A DNA stretch of 56,245 bases. It comes from an uncultured Methylococcaceae bacterium. GTDB lineage: Bacteria > Pseudomonadota > Gammaproteobacteria > Methylococcales > Methylococcaceae. The translations under genes were made by a program, and so were the position numbers. The notes under the pieces are model-generated. The model was not told the origin of the DNA. It saw nothing but the letters and a program-made list of their open reading frames with translations, and did no database searches. Positions 45,473 to 55,030 of the stretch are shown here, piece by piece. The stretch spans positions 1 through 56,245 of the forward strand of contig CAIODU010000058.1 of assembly GCA_903857165.1 (NCBI GenBank), in the 5' to 3' direction. Positions within the stretch are counted from its first letter, which is position 1. Each line of letters begins with the position of its first letter.

Positions 45473-47491
45473 ATGTCTTCATCGATAGAGATTGGCCAGT
45501 TTTTTGAAGTATTCTTCGAGGAGTCCGAGGAACTGCTGGCTGAGATGGAGGGATTGCTCCTGGCAATTGATGTTTCTGCACCAGACAAGGAAGAGTGCAA
45601 TGCGATTTTTCGGGCCGCCCATTCGATCAAAGGGGGTGCCGCCATGTTTGGGCTTACCGATATGGTCGAATTGACTCATATAATGGAGTCATTACTCGAC
45701 AATATCCGCAAAGGCAACATGAGGCTGTCGGATGGTCATGTCAATGGATTTCTGAAGGCAAAGGATATACTTAAGAGGCAATTAAGCGGTCATCATCAAC
45801 ACCTGCCGATTGGCAGCGAGGTTGCGGAGGATGTTTTGGTTTTGCTGCGGGATTTGTCAAATCAACGGACAAACAATTTGGGAGCCGCTACACATCTTGA
45901 CGCATCTGAGATCCAGGCAACATTAAAGGGTGGGTCGCCTATTGTCGAAGATGCCCATTGTTTTCGCATTGAACTGCCCTTCACTTCTGTAGAAGATTTG
46001 AATGCGTTGACAGCAGAGCTCGGCCTTAAGGGAAAATTAAGTTGTGAGAACTTGCCTGACGGGAAGACGGTATTGCAACTGGAAACGACTCAAACATTGG
46101 ATGATGTGGTGGCCATATGTTCTTTTTTGCTGAATCCTCGGGATATCCATATCACCCAGGCATCTGTCCTGCCGGTGGATAAGGATAAGGAAGCCTGTGC
46201 TCTTCCTATCGTAACCGCAACAAATAAAGCGAGTTCCGAATCAAGTTATGATAAATCAAGGCGGGGCGAGGCAATAAGCGGCAGGCAAGACTCAAGGTTT
46301 ATAAGGGTTAATCTCGACAAAGCCGATCAACTGATAAATCTGGTGGGTGAATTGGTCATTACCCAGGCGATGATCGATCAGCATGCCGGGAGGCTCGACG
46401 CGATCAACCACGAACAATTGTTGAACCACTTGACTACTTTGGCAAGGAATACACGCGATTTGCAGGAGTCAGTCATGTCTATCCGCATGATACCAATGGA
46501 TCTGGTGTTTTCGCGTTTTCCAAGAATGGTCAAGGAGTTGGCCGCTAAATTGGGAAAGAAGGCAAAACTAATTACGCTCGGGGGTGCCACTGAACTTGAC
46601 AAGGGATTGATAGAGCGCATTATCGATCCGCTCACCCATCTTGTTCGGAATAGTATTGATCATGGGCTTGAATTACCCCATGAGCGTTTGGCAAACAACA
46701 AGGCCGAAACGGGGACAATCATACTTTCGGCTGTCCATGATAGTGGGAATGTCGTCTTGCAAGTCCACGATGATGGCATCGGACTTGACCGTGGAAGCAT
46801 CATGCAAAAGGCTTCGGATTGTGGGATTTCAGTCTCCGCTGAAATGAGCGATGAAGAGGTCTGGCAATTTATTTTTGCCCCTGGATTCACCACGGCACGG
46901 ACTGTGACTGATATTTCCGGTCGTGGTGTGGGAATGGACGTAGTCAAACGCAATATTGCAGCCATGGGGGGGAGCGTAGACATTCAATCAAACCAAGGGC
47001 AGGGGACTACCGTCACTATCTCACTGCCGCTCACTTTGGCGATATTGGAAGGGATGTTAATAAGGACGGGTAATGAAGTCTATATATTACCGCTATTGGC
47101 CGTTGTCGAATGCTTACAACCGGTTTCCGGGCAAATTCACGAGATTACAGGCAAAGGTTTGGTCATACATGTGCGCGATGAGTATATTCCCCTGATGCTT
47201 TTGTATGAACTTTTTGCCATTCAGCCTCGATTAACAAACCCTACTGAGGGAATTGTCGTTGTCGTCGAAGCGCTTGGCAAGAAAACCGCCCTGTTGGTTG
47301 ATAGCCTGGTTGGCCAACAGCAGATAGTGGTCAAAAACCTTGAGACCAACTTCCGCAGAATACCGTGGATTGCCGGGGCTACCATCCTAGGTGATGGAAG
47401 TGTTTCTTTGATTCTGGATGTTCCTTCGTTGCTGAATATCACTAGCCAGTTTTGTACAAAACAAACTTGTTATAACCTTGCGTCTTCCTGA
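45473..47491 (+). CDS. cheA: Chemotaxis sensor kinase CheA
   Basis: 672 residues. P1 HPt domain with phosphorylated His50 in FRAAHSIKGGAAMFG, a P2-like middle region, then dimerisation P3 (RFIRVNLDKADQLINLVGELVI). The ATP-binding P4 domain has N box HLVRNSIDHGLELPHER, G1 DDGIGLDRGSI and G2 SGRGVGMDVVKRNI. P5 is CheW-like (VYILPLLAVVECLQ, LLYELFAIQ). It phosphorylates CheY and CheB in response to receptor state. It starts 57 nt after the receptor stop. No obvious degeneration. Confidence 0.95.
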   Translation: MSSSIEIGQFFEVFFEESEELLAEMEGLLLAIDVSAPDKEECNAIFRAAHSIKGGAAMFGLTDMVELTHIMESLLDNIRKGNMRLSDGHVNGFLKAKDILKRQLSGHHQHLPIGSEVAEDVLVLLRDLSNQRTNNLGAATHLDASEIQATLKGGSPIVEDAHCFRIELPFTSVEDLNALTAELGLKGKLSCENLPDGKTVLQLETTQTLDDVVAICSFLLNPRDIHITQASVLPVDKDKEACALPIVTATNKASSESSYDKSRRGEAISGRQDSRFIRVNLDKADQLINLVGELVITQAMIDQHAGRLDAINHEQLLNHLTTLARNTRDLQESVMSIRMIPMDLVFSRFPRMVKELAAKLGKKAKLITLGGATELDKGLIERIIDPLTHLVRNSIDHGLELPHERLANNKAETGTIILSAVHDSGNVVLQVHDDGIGLDRGSIMQKASDCGISVSAEMSDEEVWQFIFAPGFTTARTVTDISGRGVGMDVVKRNIAAMGGSVDIQSNQGQGTTVTISLPLTLAILEGMLIRTGNEVYILPLLAVVECLQPVSGQIHEITGKGLVIHVRDEYIPLMLLYELFAIQPRLTNPTEGIVVVVEALGKKTALLVDSLVGQQQIVVKNLETNFRRIPWIAGATILGDGSVSLILDVPSLLNITSQFCTKQTCYNLASS

Positions 47492-47504
47492 GGTTTTTTT
47501 ACAT

Positions 47505-48038
47505 ATGCCGGAAATGGTGAAGTCAAATTCTGAGAAGCCGGTTAAGGTGGGTATTGGCGGGGGGGATGATGCGGGTGCGGACAGTCAAGAGTACCTCACT
47601 TTCATGCTTGGAAACGAGGAGTATGGCATAGATATCCTTAAGGTTCAAGAGATTCGTGGTTACGATAACGTGACGCGAGTTCCAGGCGCACCAGTGTTTA
47701 TCAAAGGATTGATCAACCTCCGCGGTTTAATTGTCCCTATCGTCGATATGCGGATAAAATTCAAACTCGGCATTCCAAGCTATGACCATCTCACCACAGT
47801 CATCATACTTGACATAAATGGGCGGTTCGTCGGCATAGTGGTTAGTGGCGTTTCAGACGTGATAAATATTACCCCAAGGCAAATCCAAAGTTTGCCAAAC
47901 GACGGTTCTACCTTGAAATCAGAATACTTGCTCGGTCTTTGTTCGATTGGTGAGCGTATGGTGATATTGATTGATGTCGATAGGTTAATGCTCAGTGAGG
48001 AAATAGCACTGAAGCATGGCACTGATGAAGTGCCTTAG
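47505..48038 (+). CDS. cheW: Second chemotaxis adaptor CheW
   Basis: 177 residues from ATG 47505; a downstream ATG at 47514 is an alternative. A charged N-terminal leader of about 30 residues precedes the CheW domain: EYLTFMLGNEEYGIDILKVQEIRGYD, FIKGLINLRGLIVPIVDMR and YLLGLCSIGERMVILIDVDRL. It is closely related to the first CheW here, so two adaptors can share one CheA. The leader is unlike that of the first copy. It converges on cheB with 44 nt between stops. Confidence 0.93.
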   Translation: MPEMVKSNSEKPVKVGIGGGDDAGADSQEYLTFMLGNEEYGIDILKVQEIRGYDNVTRVPGAPVFIKGLINLRGLIVPIVDMRIKFKLGIPSYDHLTTVIILDINGRFVGIVVSGVSDVINITPRQIQSLPNDGSTLKSEYLLGLCSIGERMVILIDVDRLMLSEEIALKHGTDEVP

Positions 48039-48082
48039 AAATATATCGTAAATAGCAAGATAAATCTGTATTTAATATTTTA

Positions 48083-49159
48083 TTATTGGGAGTTAATTGG
48101 TTTTTTCATGGAGACTATATAATTCAATACCCTGACTGGCAATTCAGTAAGCGGTGCTATTTCGTGTACAGCGCCCAATGCCACGGCTTCCTTGGGCATG
48201 CCATAAACGGCACAACTGGCTTCATCTTGTGCAAAATTGAATGCGCCGGCCTTCTTCATCTCCAGCAGACCTAAGGCTCCATCCTTTCCCATGCCTGTCA
48301 TGATGACCCCTGTTGCGTTCCCGCCCGCATGGGCTGCGACAGAACTGAATAGCATGTCCACCGAGGGACGGTGGCGATTGACTGGCGGACCGTGATCCAA
48401 TCTTGTCACATAATGGTTCCGGCTTCGGCTGAGCATAAGGTGACAATTTCCAGGGGCAATATAGGCCACTCCCGGCAATACAAGTTCCCCGTCTTCAGCC
48501 TCCTTTACTGAAATTTTGCACAGGGCCAATAGCCGCCGCGCAAATGATTGGGTAAAACCCTCGGGCATGTGCTGGGCAATGAGTATGCCGGGGCAATCCA
48601 TGGGCATGCGAGTTAAAAAAATTCTGATTGCCTCGGTGCCGCCCGTCGATGCCCCTATGGCGATGATTTTTTCATTACTGAGCGAATCGTTTTGTATCAG
48701 GGCCAAAGAGTGTTCTGTCTTTTTCTCAATATTACCTTCAGGGGCTTTTCGCCTTTCAATTTTGGCGCTCGCGACTAGGCGGATTTTGTCAGCAATTATG
48801 TCGCTATATTCCATCATGCCGCTCTGTATGCCCAATTTTGGTTTGGTGACAAAGTCGATTGCGCCCAATTCCAGTGCACGCAAAGTGGTTTCCGACCCTC
48901 TCTCTGTCTGTGAGGAAATCATTAGCACAGGCAAAGGTCTTAGGCGCATCAGTTTCTCCAAAAAATCCAAGCCATCCATTTTTGGCATTTCCACATCCAA
49001 GGTTATGACATCGGGATTCAAGTCTTTGATAAGTTCCCTGGCAACATAAGGATCCGGTGCCGCCCCGACCAGCTCCATGTCGGGTTGGCTATTTATGATC
49101 TCTTTCATGATGCTACGTATCAAAGCTGAATCATCCACTACCAATACTTTTAGTTTCAT
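48083..49159 (-). CDS. cheB: Chemotaxis response regulator protein-glutamate methylesterase CheB
   Basis: 358 residues from ATG 49159; a TTG three codons earlier is less likely. Receiver domain with [13 protein letters not shown], the phosphorylated Asp in [20 protein letters not shown] and FVTKPKLG. Methylesterase domain with catalytic Ser in [14 protein letters not shown], His in [15 protein letters not shown] and Asp in [15 protein letters not shown]. It removes methyl groups from and deamidates receptor Glu/Gln. It follows cheD by 16 nt. Confidence 0.95.
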   Translation of the reverse strand: MKLKVLVVDDSALIRSIMKEIINSQPDMELVGAAPDPYVARELIKDLNPDVITLDVEMPKMDGLDFLEKLMRLRPLPVLMISSQTERGSETTLRALELGAIDFVTKPKLGIQSGMMEYSDIIADKIRLVASAKIERRKAPEGNIEKKTEHSLALIQNDSLSNEKIIAIGASTGGTEAIRIFLTRMPMDCPGILIAQHMPEGFTQSFARRLLALCKISVKEAEDGELVLPGVAYIAPGNCHLMLSRSRNHYVTRLDHGPPVNRHRPSVDMLFSSVAAHAGGNATGVIMTGMGKDGALGLLEMKKAGAFNFAQDEASCAVYGMPKEAVALGAVHEIAPLTELPVRVLNYIVSMKKPINSQ

Positions 49160-49175
49160 GGTGTCCAATTCCTGC

Positions 49176-49766
49176 TTAAAACAAATCGATTTCGTCGGTC
49201 AGTATTGCAGATTTCAGGGATTCTGCATAACCACTTTCACTATTCAAAATGGATGGAGTTACAATTGCCAATTTCTTAACCAACACTTTGCCTGTACGCG
49301 GAAAAAAATAGACTTTTCTGCCTTGAAATTCTGCAATATCTTCAGATGTAATTATGATCTCTTCATTGCGTAAGTATTCACGCACAAAACGGACATTATT
49401 CTCGCCAATGTTAAGCGTTGTGTAAGTTTGTGACACATTTCCGCCCCCAAAAACCTTGGCTTCGAGGTTTTTCCGAAGAGCACCCATTTTAATGACTTGA
49501 TTCACCAGCAACTCCATGGCATAAGCGCCATATCGTGCCGATTCGGAAGCCGGGTTGTTCGATCCGTCCCCGCGAGATGGTAACATAAAGTGATTCATGC
49601 CACCTATGCCATTAACCCTGTCTCTAATGCAAGCAGCCACACAGGAACCTAAAGTTGTGCCGATCAGGATATCTTGGTCTGTCACATAAAACTGCCCAGA
49701 GGAAATATTAACCGCTTCGCATTTGAAGACGTTGTCATAATAAACGGTGACTGCTGTCATGTTCAT
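49176..49766 (-). CDS. cheD: Chemoreceptor glutamine deamidase CheD
   Basis: 196 residues. CheD fold: the catalytic Cys in [20 protein letters not shown] with the His in [10 protein letters not shown], then [11 protein letters not shown]. It deamidates receptor glutamines and partners CheC-type phosphatases; a CheC-like gene lies further up the same run. The start overlaps the end of cheR by 4 nt (ATGA), indicating translational coupling; a second ATG two codons later is possible. Good match in length to the family. Confidence 0.93.
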   Translation of the reverse strand: MNMTAVTVYYDNVFKCEAVNISSGQFYVTDQDILIGTTLGSCVAACIRDRVNGIGGMNHFMLPSRGDGSNNPASESARYGAYAMELLVNQVIKMGALRKNLEAKVFGGGNVSQTYTTLNIGENNVRFVREYLRNEEIIITSEDIAEFQGRKVYFFPRTGKVLVKKLAIVTPSILNSESGYAESLKSAILTDEIDLF

Positions 49767-50581
49767 TCTTGTTTCAGTTGGTAAACTGTCCTGCTATGCA
49801 ACTTGAACAAATCCGAGATCAAAATAATATTCTCCGAGTGTCCGACAAACAACAGTCCTTTGGGGGCCAATAAAGGGGCAAATCGCTGAAGAATAGCCAT
49901 TTGGGTTTTTTTATCTAAGTAAATCATAACATTTCGACAAAATATTGCGGCAAAGGGGGCTCTCACCGACCAATCTTCGTTTAGCAGATTCACTTGGCGG
50001 AACGTTACTATATCCTTCAATTCTTCACGAATTTTGACGAGTCCTGCGTTTTTCCCCTCCCCTTTTAGGAAAAATGGCCTTAGCTGGTCCGGTGTCAGCA
50101 TGTCAACCTTTTCCATGCTGTAAATGCCGGCTTTCGCTTGTTCGAGTGCTTGGGTGTCAATGTCAGTGGCAATAATCCGAACGGGGGGGGTGTAGCTACC
50201 GAAAAGTTCGACCATCGTCATGGCCATGGAGTAGGGTTCTTCGCCAGTTGAAGCAGCACAAGACCAGAGTGCTATCGTTTCTCGCGTGTCTAAATTCTTG
50301 ATGTGTCTAGCCAAAATGGGAAAGTGGTGCGGTTCACGGAAAAAGGAGGTGAGATTTGTGGTGAGTGCGTTGATAAAAAGTTGCCACTCATTTTTATCCT
50401 TTGAAAGGAACTCAAGATAAGAGGAGAAATTGGTGATGTTGTTGGCACGAAGACGCCGTGTTAACCTGCTATATACCAGATTCTGCTTTGCATCATTTAG
50501 CGAAATCCCGGCATAATCATAAATAAGCTTTTGTATCACCCGAAAGTCGTTTTCGGTGAAATCAAATTGATGCTTATACAC
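49763..50581 (-). CDS. cheR: Chemotaxis protein methyltransferase CheR
   Basis: 272 residues with GTG start. N-terminal helical domain DFRVIQKLIYDYAGISLND, YSRLTRRLRANNITNFSSYL, then the SAM-binding domain: TNLTSFFREPHHFPIL, LWSCAASTGEEPYSMAM (SAM motif I) and ATDIDTQALEQAKAGIYS. AIFCRNVMIYLDKKTQ and LLFVGHSENI close the domain. It methylates receptor glutamates using SAM; the receptor in this cluster ends in a CheR-binding pentapeptide. An 80-nt gap separates it from the diguanylate cyclase gene upstream. Confidence 0.95.
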   Translation of the reverse strand: MYKHQFDFTENDFRVIQKLIYDYAGISLNDAKQNLVYSRLTRRLRANNITNFSSYLEFLSKDKNEWQLFINALTTNLTSFFREPHHFPILARHIKNLDTRETIALWSCAASTGEEPYSMAMTMVELFGSYTPPVRIIATDIDTQALEQAKAGIYSMEKVDMLTPDQLRPFFLKGEGKNAGLVKIREELKDIVTFRQVNLLNEDWSVRAPFAAIFCRNVMIYLDKKTQMAILQRFAPLLAPKGLLFVGHSENIILISDLFKLHSRTVYQLKQE

Positions 50582-50661
50582 TATGGGAACTTCCGCAGGT
50601 AATATTTTTAGATTATTTAGCGGGCATAACTTTTTTTGGATATGTCTGCACTGGGCTATCC

Positions 50662-51708
50662 TTACTTTCGTTCCAGCAACGTATTATTTATCTGGATATT
50701 GTCGGTCGTGAAAAAACCTTTGTCCCTAAACAATACGACTCGGTTCCTCCCCAAGGATTTGGCAATGTACAAGGCTTGGTCTGCCACTGAAAGTATTCTT
50801 TCCTGGGATTCGCCCTCACTAGGAAATCCGCAAGAAACCCCCATGCTAACGGTGATATAAGGGGCGACATCGGATTTTGCATGGGGAATACGAAGTTTTT
50901 CCACTGAGTCCAATATCCTTTCCGAGACGACTCTGGCACCTTCTATATGGGTTTCTGGCAATAAAGCTACGAACTCCTCCCCTCCGTAGCGTGCGAGGAT
51001 GTCGCGAGGGCGCTTAAGTGCGCTTGCAGCCGCTTTGGCTATGCGGGAGAGGCAAAGGTCGCCTTCTTGGTGTCCGTAGGCATCGTTGTAGTTTTTGAAC
51101 AAATCGACATCAAGCATGATCATCGCCACCGGCAAGCAGGTGCGCCTTGCTTTACGCAATTCGATCAATGTCTGTTCTTCCCAGTAACGTCGGCTATAGA
51201 CCCCGGTTAGCCCGTCGATGATCAGGTTGCGCTTCAGTTCCTTCGCCTGTTCAAGCAGCATGTTCTCCCGTTTCACCGCCACGCTAACATTCGCTATTTG
51301 GACAAGGGCATAACGTCTCTTGTCACCGCATCCTAATGGAATCACTTGGATATGCTGTTCCATGCGGCGACCTGTTTTACGATCTTCGTCGTTGGCAAAA
51401 AGGGGGAACGGGGCTCGGTTTAATGATTGTGAAAGCAAAGCGGGAAAGCCCATCTGAAGCGAAGTTTCCACCGCGTTTTGCAAGCGGGAATCCTCCAATT
51501 CGGGGAAAAGTTCCATCAAGCTCTTTCCCAAAGCGTCTCTTTCAGGAAGATCGACTGCTTTTGCCAGCCAATCATTGAATAAAACAACCCTTTGTCCACT
51601 GTCTAGAACCATTAGCCCAATTTGAGCTTCCCGAACCACCAAGGTTGCCAGATACAGTTTGGAATCATCCAAACAATCTTCGGTAGTTGAACCTAATAAG
51701 CTCTTCAT
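50662..51708 (-). CDS. PAS-GGDEF diguanylate cyclase
   Basis: 348 residues. A PAS-like sensor occupies residues 20-130 (VVREAQIGLMVLDSGQRVVLFND, LFPELEDSRLQNAVE). A short coiled coil joins it to a GGDEF domain with DGLTGVYSRRYWEE, LDVDLFKNYNDAYGHQEGD and the active GGEEF motif in ARYGGEEFVALLPE. It should make c-di-GMP from GTP; no EAL domain is present. No membrane segment is seen. Located 8 nt after the CheC-like gene and inside the chemotaxis run, it links c-di-GMP to taxis or attachment. Confidence 0.92.
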   Translation of the reverse strand: MKSLLGSTTEDCLDDSKLYLATLVVREAQIGLMVLDSGQRVVLFNDWLAKAVDLPERDALGKSLMELFPELEDSRLQNAVETSLQMGFPALLSQSLNRAPFPLFANDEDRKTGRRMEQHIQVIPLGCGDKRRYALVQIANVSVAVKRENMLLEQAKELKRNLIIDGLTGVYSRRYWEEQTLIELRKARRTCLPVAMIMLDVDLFKNYNDAYGHQEGDLCLSRIAKAAASALKRPRDILARYGGEEFVALLPETHIEGARVVSERILDSVEKLRIPHAKSDVAPYITVSMGVSCGFPSEGESQERILSVADQALYIAKSLGRNRVVLFRDKGFFTTDNIQINNTLLERK

Positions 51709-51716
51709 GATGCGAC

Positions 51717-52328
51717 TTATCTTGTGAATTCGGAGATGAAGCGGTCAACGTTGGAGGTTAATCGCTGGATGTCCGGCAGTACCGATAAAAACGCAAGGTA
51801 TCCTTCTATTTCGTGTTTTTCCATCTGCAGCTCTACCAACATCAACATGATCACCCGGTTAGGTTGTTCGGCATCCACGCTGAGGACATGCTCACTGGTG
51901 CCCGATCTGAATTCTGGCATGGTCGCATGAAATTCGGCGGAGAAAATGTCGGCTATTGGTGCCATGCAGGCGTTCAGGACGATATTGCCGATCTCGCAAA
52001 GTCCTTCCTGTTCCATTTCTGTGAGATGTTCCAGCAGGGAGTCCAAACCCAAAATATACCGAATTATCTCTAGGGATTTCTCTTCCGGGAACATTAAAAC
52101 CGCCTCAGTTTTGAAGGGCCCGTCAAAACGCTGAGAGATTCCGCAAATGACTTTTCCGTTACCAGGCAAATGCTGCTTGGCCTCCTCCCATTCTAAAAAC
52201 TCAAGGGTAGGCACACTGAGTAAAACTTCTTCAGAGGTGATTTTGCTCAAGGCAGCAGCGGCTTTGCCCACGCCGATGTTGAAAATCTCCAACAAGGCAT
52301 CTTGTTGCAATTCATTCAATACAAACAT
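51717..52328 (-). CDS. CheC-like chemotaxis phosphatase
   Basis: 203 residues from ATG 52328, 4 nt after the upstream response-regulator stop; the frame is open beyond this to 52439 but would overlap that gene. CheC motifs: LQQDALLEIFNIGVGKAAAALSKI (first active helix with E and N) and EMEQEGLCEIGNIVLNACMAPI (second). CheC/CheX/FliY proteins dephosphorylate CheY-P, and CheC is stimulated by CheD, whose gene is in the same run. It probably acts on the CheY-like protein encoded immediately upstream. Confidence 0.88.
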   Translation of the reverse strand: MFVLNELQQDALLEIFNIGVGKAAAALSKITSEEVLLSVPTLEFLEWEEAKQHLPGNGKVICGISQRFDGPFKTEAVLMFPEEKSLEIIRYILGLDSLLEHLTEMEQEGLCEIGNIVLNACMAPIADIFSAEFHATMPEFRSGTSEHVLSVDAEQPNRVIMLMLVELQMEKHEIEGYLAFLSVLPDIQRLTSNVDRFISEFTR

Positions 52329-52332
52329 GGGC

Positions 52333-52698
52333 TTATTCCATATATGTGAGCGCTTTGGCGACGGCATCCGCAGTGATCGGCTTCTCGACAAAGCCAACCT
52401 TGAGTTCGGTGCATTTGCGGCTGACGCTTTCTTGCACATTGGCTGTCATTATGACGATGGGAACAGAAGCCCATGTTTCCCTGATGAGCGCTGCCAGAGT
52501 CAAGCCATCCATGCCGGGCATGTTGACATCCAAGGTAATCAGGTTGGGCTTCGCAATCGTATTCATCAATGAGATCGTTTGTTCTGCGTTTGTTGTTTCC
52601 ATCACTTCCCAATCGGCATGTTTTTCCAAAATCATGGCTTTGATGATCATCCGAGAGAGTCTGCTGTCGTCTACGATCAGCACTGTTTTAGAGGTCAT
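52333..52698 (-). CDS. Single-domain response regulator (CheY-like)
   Basis: 121 residues from ATG 52698. Receiver only: VLIVDDSRLSRMII (acidic pair), phosphorylated Asp in NLITLDVNMPGMDG, Thr in VIMTANVQ and the Lys in VGFVEKPIT. There is no output domain, so it acts by protein contact, like CheY at the motor, or as a phosphate sink. First gene of the leftward run, with the phosphatase gene 4 nt downstream. The flagellar target itself is not in the window, so cheY is not asserted. Confidence 0.9.
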   Translation of the reverse strand: MTSKTVLIVDDSRLSRMIIKAMILEKHADWEVMETTNAEQTISLMNTIAKPNLITLDVNMPGMDGLTLAALIRETWASVPIVIMTANVQESVSRKCTELKVGFVEKPITADAVAKALTYME

Positions 52699-52801
52699 GA
52701 TGGTTTTGGCCTGAATCCATATTATTCTTAATATCTGCATTTTAGCATAGTTTACCTCGCCAAAAATACCGCCATTGGTTGGTTATGGTTAAAACCCAAG
52801 G

Positions 52802-53332
52802 TCAAAGCAACGGCCAAGACTGTGCAACTGTGTAATGGGGTAAATGGGTGTCCCGGATGGATTCCACCAAAACGAAGCCCGTGGATTTCCAAAAGACGGG
52901 CCGTTCCAACTGGATCTGCGCAGGCAGATGGGCTGCTTTCCTGGCTAGGGTCAGGTGGGCTCGGTAGGGGCGTTGTTCCCATTTGAAGCCTCCGTCCCGA
53001 AGTCGGGCAGTCAAATCGGTGGCGAGTTTCTCAAGGATCGGCGAGGAAGCCGAAGGCGTAAGGCAAATAACCTGAGGTTTGCGCCAATGTTCAATTTGAT
53101 CCAGTTCCAATTCAAAGCTTGCCGAGTTGATCGCATGCGCAATGGATGCCAAGCATTCCAAGCGTTCTGTCTCAACGTCGCCGAGGAATGCCAAGGTCAT
53201 GTGGATGTTTTCGGGCCTGATCCAACGGGCAGGGGCTTTTGGTTGTAGGCTGCGCATCAATTCAGTCAACACGTTGCGGGCGGAGTCTTCCGGCCATAGG
53301 GCGAAAAACAGGCGATGGGGGGTGTTAGCCAT
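52802..53332 (-). CDS. thpR: RNA 2',3'-cyclic phosphodiesterase (2H family)
   Basis: 176 residues with the two HxTx motifs of the LigT/2H family: HMTLAFLGDV near residue 44 and HLTLARKAAHLP near residue 125. N-terminal HRLFFALWPED is also typical. The enzyme opens 2',3'-cyclic phosphates on RNA or joins tRNA halves in vitro; its physiological role is unclear. Its start overlaps the end of pncC by 8 nt, so the two are co-transcribed. Confidence 0.9.
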   Translation of the reverse strand: MANTPHRLFFALWPEDSARNVLTELMRSLQPKAPARWIRPENIHMTLAFLGDVETERLECLASIAHAINSASFELELDQIEHWRKPQVICLTPSASSPILEKLATDLTARLRDGGFKWEQRPYRAHLTLARKAAHLPAQIQLERPVFWKSTGFVLVESIRDTHLPHYTVAQSWPLL

Positions 53333-53819
53333 AAACTTTCAACAAGCCCTGCAAGGCCACGGTGACGGCTTGCCTACGCACCGAGCGCCGGTCGCCGTCG
53401 AACTGCTTCTTGAGTGTGGCACAATTGCCGTCGCGCCGTTGCCAGGCAAACCATACTGTACCCACTGGCTTGCCTGGAGTGGCGCCTGCCGGTCCGGCGA
53501 TGCCGCTGACCGCCACGACACAGTCGGCGAGGCTGTTCAGCAAAGCGCCGGCGGCCATTGCACGCACGGTTTGCTCGCTTACTGCGCCGTATCCTTCCAG
53601 CACCGATTCCGGCACGCCTAACAAATGTTGCTTGGCTGCGTTGGAGTAGGTCACGAAGCCACAGTCGAACCAAGCCGAGCTACCCGCAACATCGGTCACC
53701 GCTTGACAAACCCAACCCCCGGTGCAGGACTCGGCAGCGGCCAGTTTGCCCCCGTGTTCGCTTAGCATCGATCCAACCTGCTTGGCTAGGGTATGAATAT
53801 CATCTTCATCGGTCATCAT
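53325..53819 (-). CDS. pncC: Nicotinamide-nucleotide amidohydrolase (CinA C-terminal family)
   Basis: 164 residues from ATG 53819. A longer start at 53849 would overlap the membrane-protein gene by 8 nt and is possible. It has the CinA-C motifs GGKLAAAESCTGGWVCQAVTD, FVTYSNAAKQHLLGVP, YGAVSEQTVRAMA and VSGIAGPAGATPGKPVGTVWFAW. PncC hydrolyses NMN to nicotinate mononucleotide and ammonia in NAD recycling. It lacks the N-terminal molybdopterin-binding-like domain of full CinA, as normal for proteobacterial PncC. Downstream of it lies thpR, overlapping. Confidence 0.92.
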   Translation of the reverse strand: MMTDEDDIHTLAKQVGSMLSEHGGKLAAAESCTGGWVCQAVTDVAGSSAWFDCGFVTYSNAAKQHLLGVPESVLEGYGAVSEQTVRAMAAGALLNSLADCVVAVSGIAGPAGATPGKPVGTVWFAWQRRDGNCATLKKQFDGDRRSVRRQAVTVALQGLLKVYG

Positions 53820-53841
53820 CGTCTCAGTGCAAGCGTCAGGG

Positions 53842-54954
53842 TTAGGCATTACCCAGTAAATGGCTAGTTATTCCGTCGAGTCCCTGACCGTCGACAAACT
53901 GACGCCGGTACTTCTCCAGGTCGGCATAACTCAAGGCTAAAATACCCTGCTGCCGTAGGACGGCGAGTTGGCGGCGCTCGCGCCATGAGAGGGTGCCGTC
54001 AAGAAGAAACCCTAAAACAATGATGAGCCGGCAAATATCTGCCACAGGCTGGCGAACGGCCTTTAATTTTTCCAAGAAGTCCACCGGAAGCGGGTGGGTC
54101 GCTTCGACTTCAATCCCGAAATGATCGACGATGGCTTTGGTCAGATAGTAGTGATTGGCATGGAAGTCCCGCTTGTTTACCGCTATGAATTGCAAGCTGT
54201 CGTAAACCAATCCCAATTCCCATGGGCTGAGTGGCGTGGCCGGCAAATGCCGCCGCACGATCTCAATGGAAGTTTGGCCCATGACGACGACGCGGGCATT
54301 GCGCAGGATGGCATAGGTGGTATACATATTGATTGCCATGTATATTGGCATACCAGAAAAATCTAGGTAGACCCGCATGATCTCCCGCCCGAAGACGTTG
54401 GATATTACCGCCCGCGCAATGACACCGCCGATTAAGCCTTTAAGTCGATTGAATATTATAAACAAGTATAGCATCCAAGGGTTCATCTGCTCGTAAGGGT
54501 CGATTCCGAATTGTTGCAGTTCCGAAAAACGGCCTTCCAAGGCGATCCGGATCAAGCCAGAAGTTTCCTGGGCCATTTGATTGCGTTTTATATAACCAGT
54601 GGCCACGGCTATTCCATGCACTGCTGCCAAGTTCAACAACAGCAAAACGTATAATTCCACGACGGTCACCAGAAACATCCAACCGTCTTTAGCCCAGTGA
54701 AATTTGCCCGTCACATGGATAAATGGCCCGCCTAAGTTTAGTGTTTGTGATTCGGAAAAATCCGGAAACTCATAAATAGGCAAGAAGATTATAATGTAGG
54801 CGACCAATTCAATCAATACCGAACCGAATAAGGCCCAACGCTCGGTTTGCCTAACCAAATGCAATTCTTCCGGCGATAACAAGTGCAAATCATCGTCAGT
54901 CGTCACTACTCGAATGGGTAAAGCATGAAAAAATTTATGATAAAGGTGATCCAT
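53842..54954 (-). CDS. Unrecognised multi-pass membrane protein
   Basis: 370 residues I cannot assign to a known function. There are about five hydrophobic segments: LFGSVLIELVAYIIIFLPIY (40-60), WMFLVTVVELYVLLLLNLAA (92-112), WMLYLFIIFNRLKGLIGGVI (160-180), a segment near MPIYMAINMYTTYAIL (205-220) and RLIIVLGFLLDGTLSW (308-323). The last 45 residues are charged and soluble. No catalytic motif stands out. A possible match to a small family of conserved bacterial membrane proteins is unconfirmed. It precedes pncC on the same strand, suggesting one transcript, but no functional link is clear. Confidence 0.75.
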   Translation of the reverse strand: MDHLYHKFFHALPIRVVTTDDDLHLLSPEELHLVRQTERWALFGSVLIELVAYIIIFLPIYEFPDFSESQTLNLGGPFIHVTGKFHWAKDGWMFLVTVVELYVLLLLNLAAVHGIAVATGYIKRNQMAQETSGLIRIALEGRFSELQQFGIDPYEQMNPWMLYLFIIFNRLKGLIGGVIARAVISNVFGREIMRVYLDFSGMPIYMAINMYTTYAILRNARVVVMGQTSIEIVRRHLPATPLSPWELGLVYDSLQFIAVNKRDFHANHYYLTKAIVDHFGIEVEATHPLPVDFLEKLKAVRQPVADICRLIIVLGFLLDGTLSWRERRQLAVLRQQGILALSYADLEKYRRQFVDGQGLDGITSHLLGNA

Positions 54955-55030
54955 GAGCTTATGACGTTTTTAGTTTTCAAAATACCAGGATAGGATTTGC
55001 CAAATTTCGTCGGCAAGCACATTTTATACG

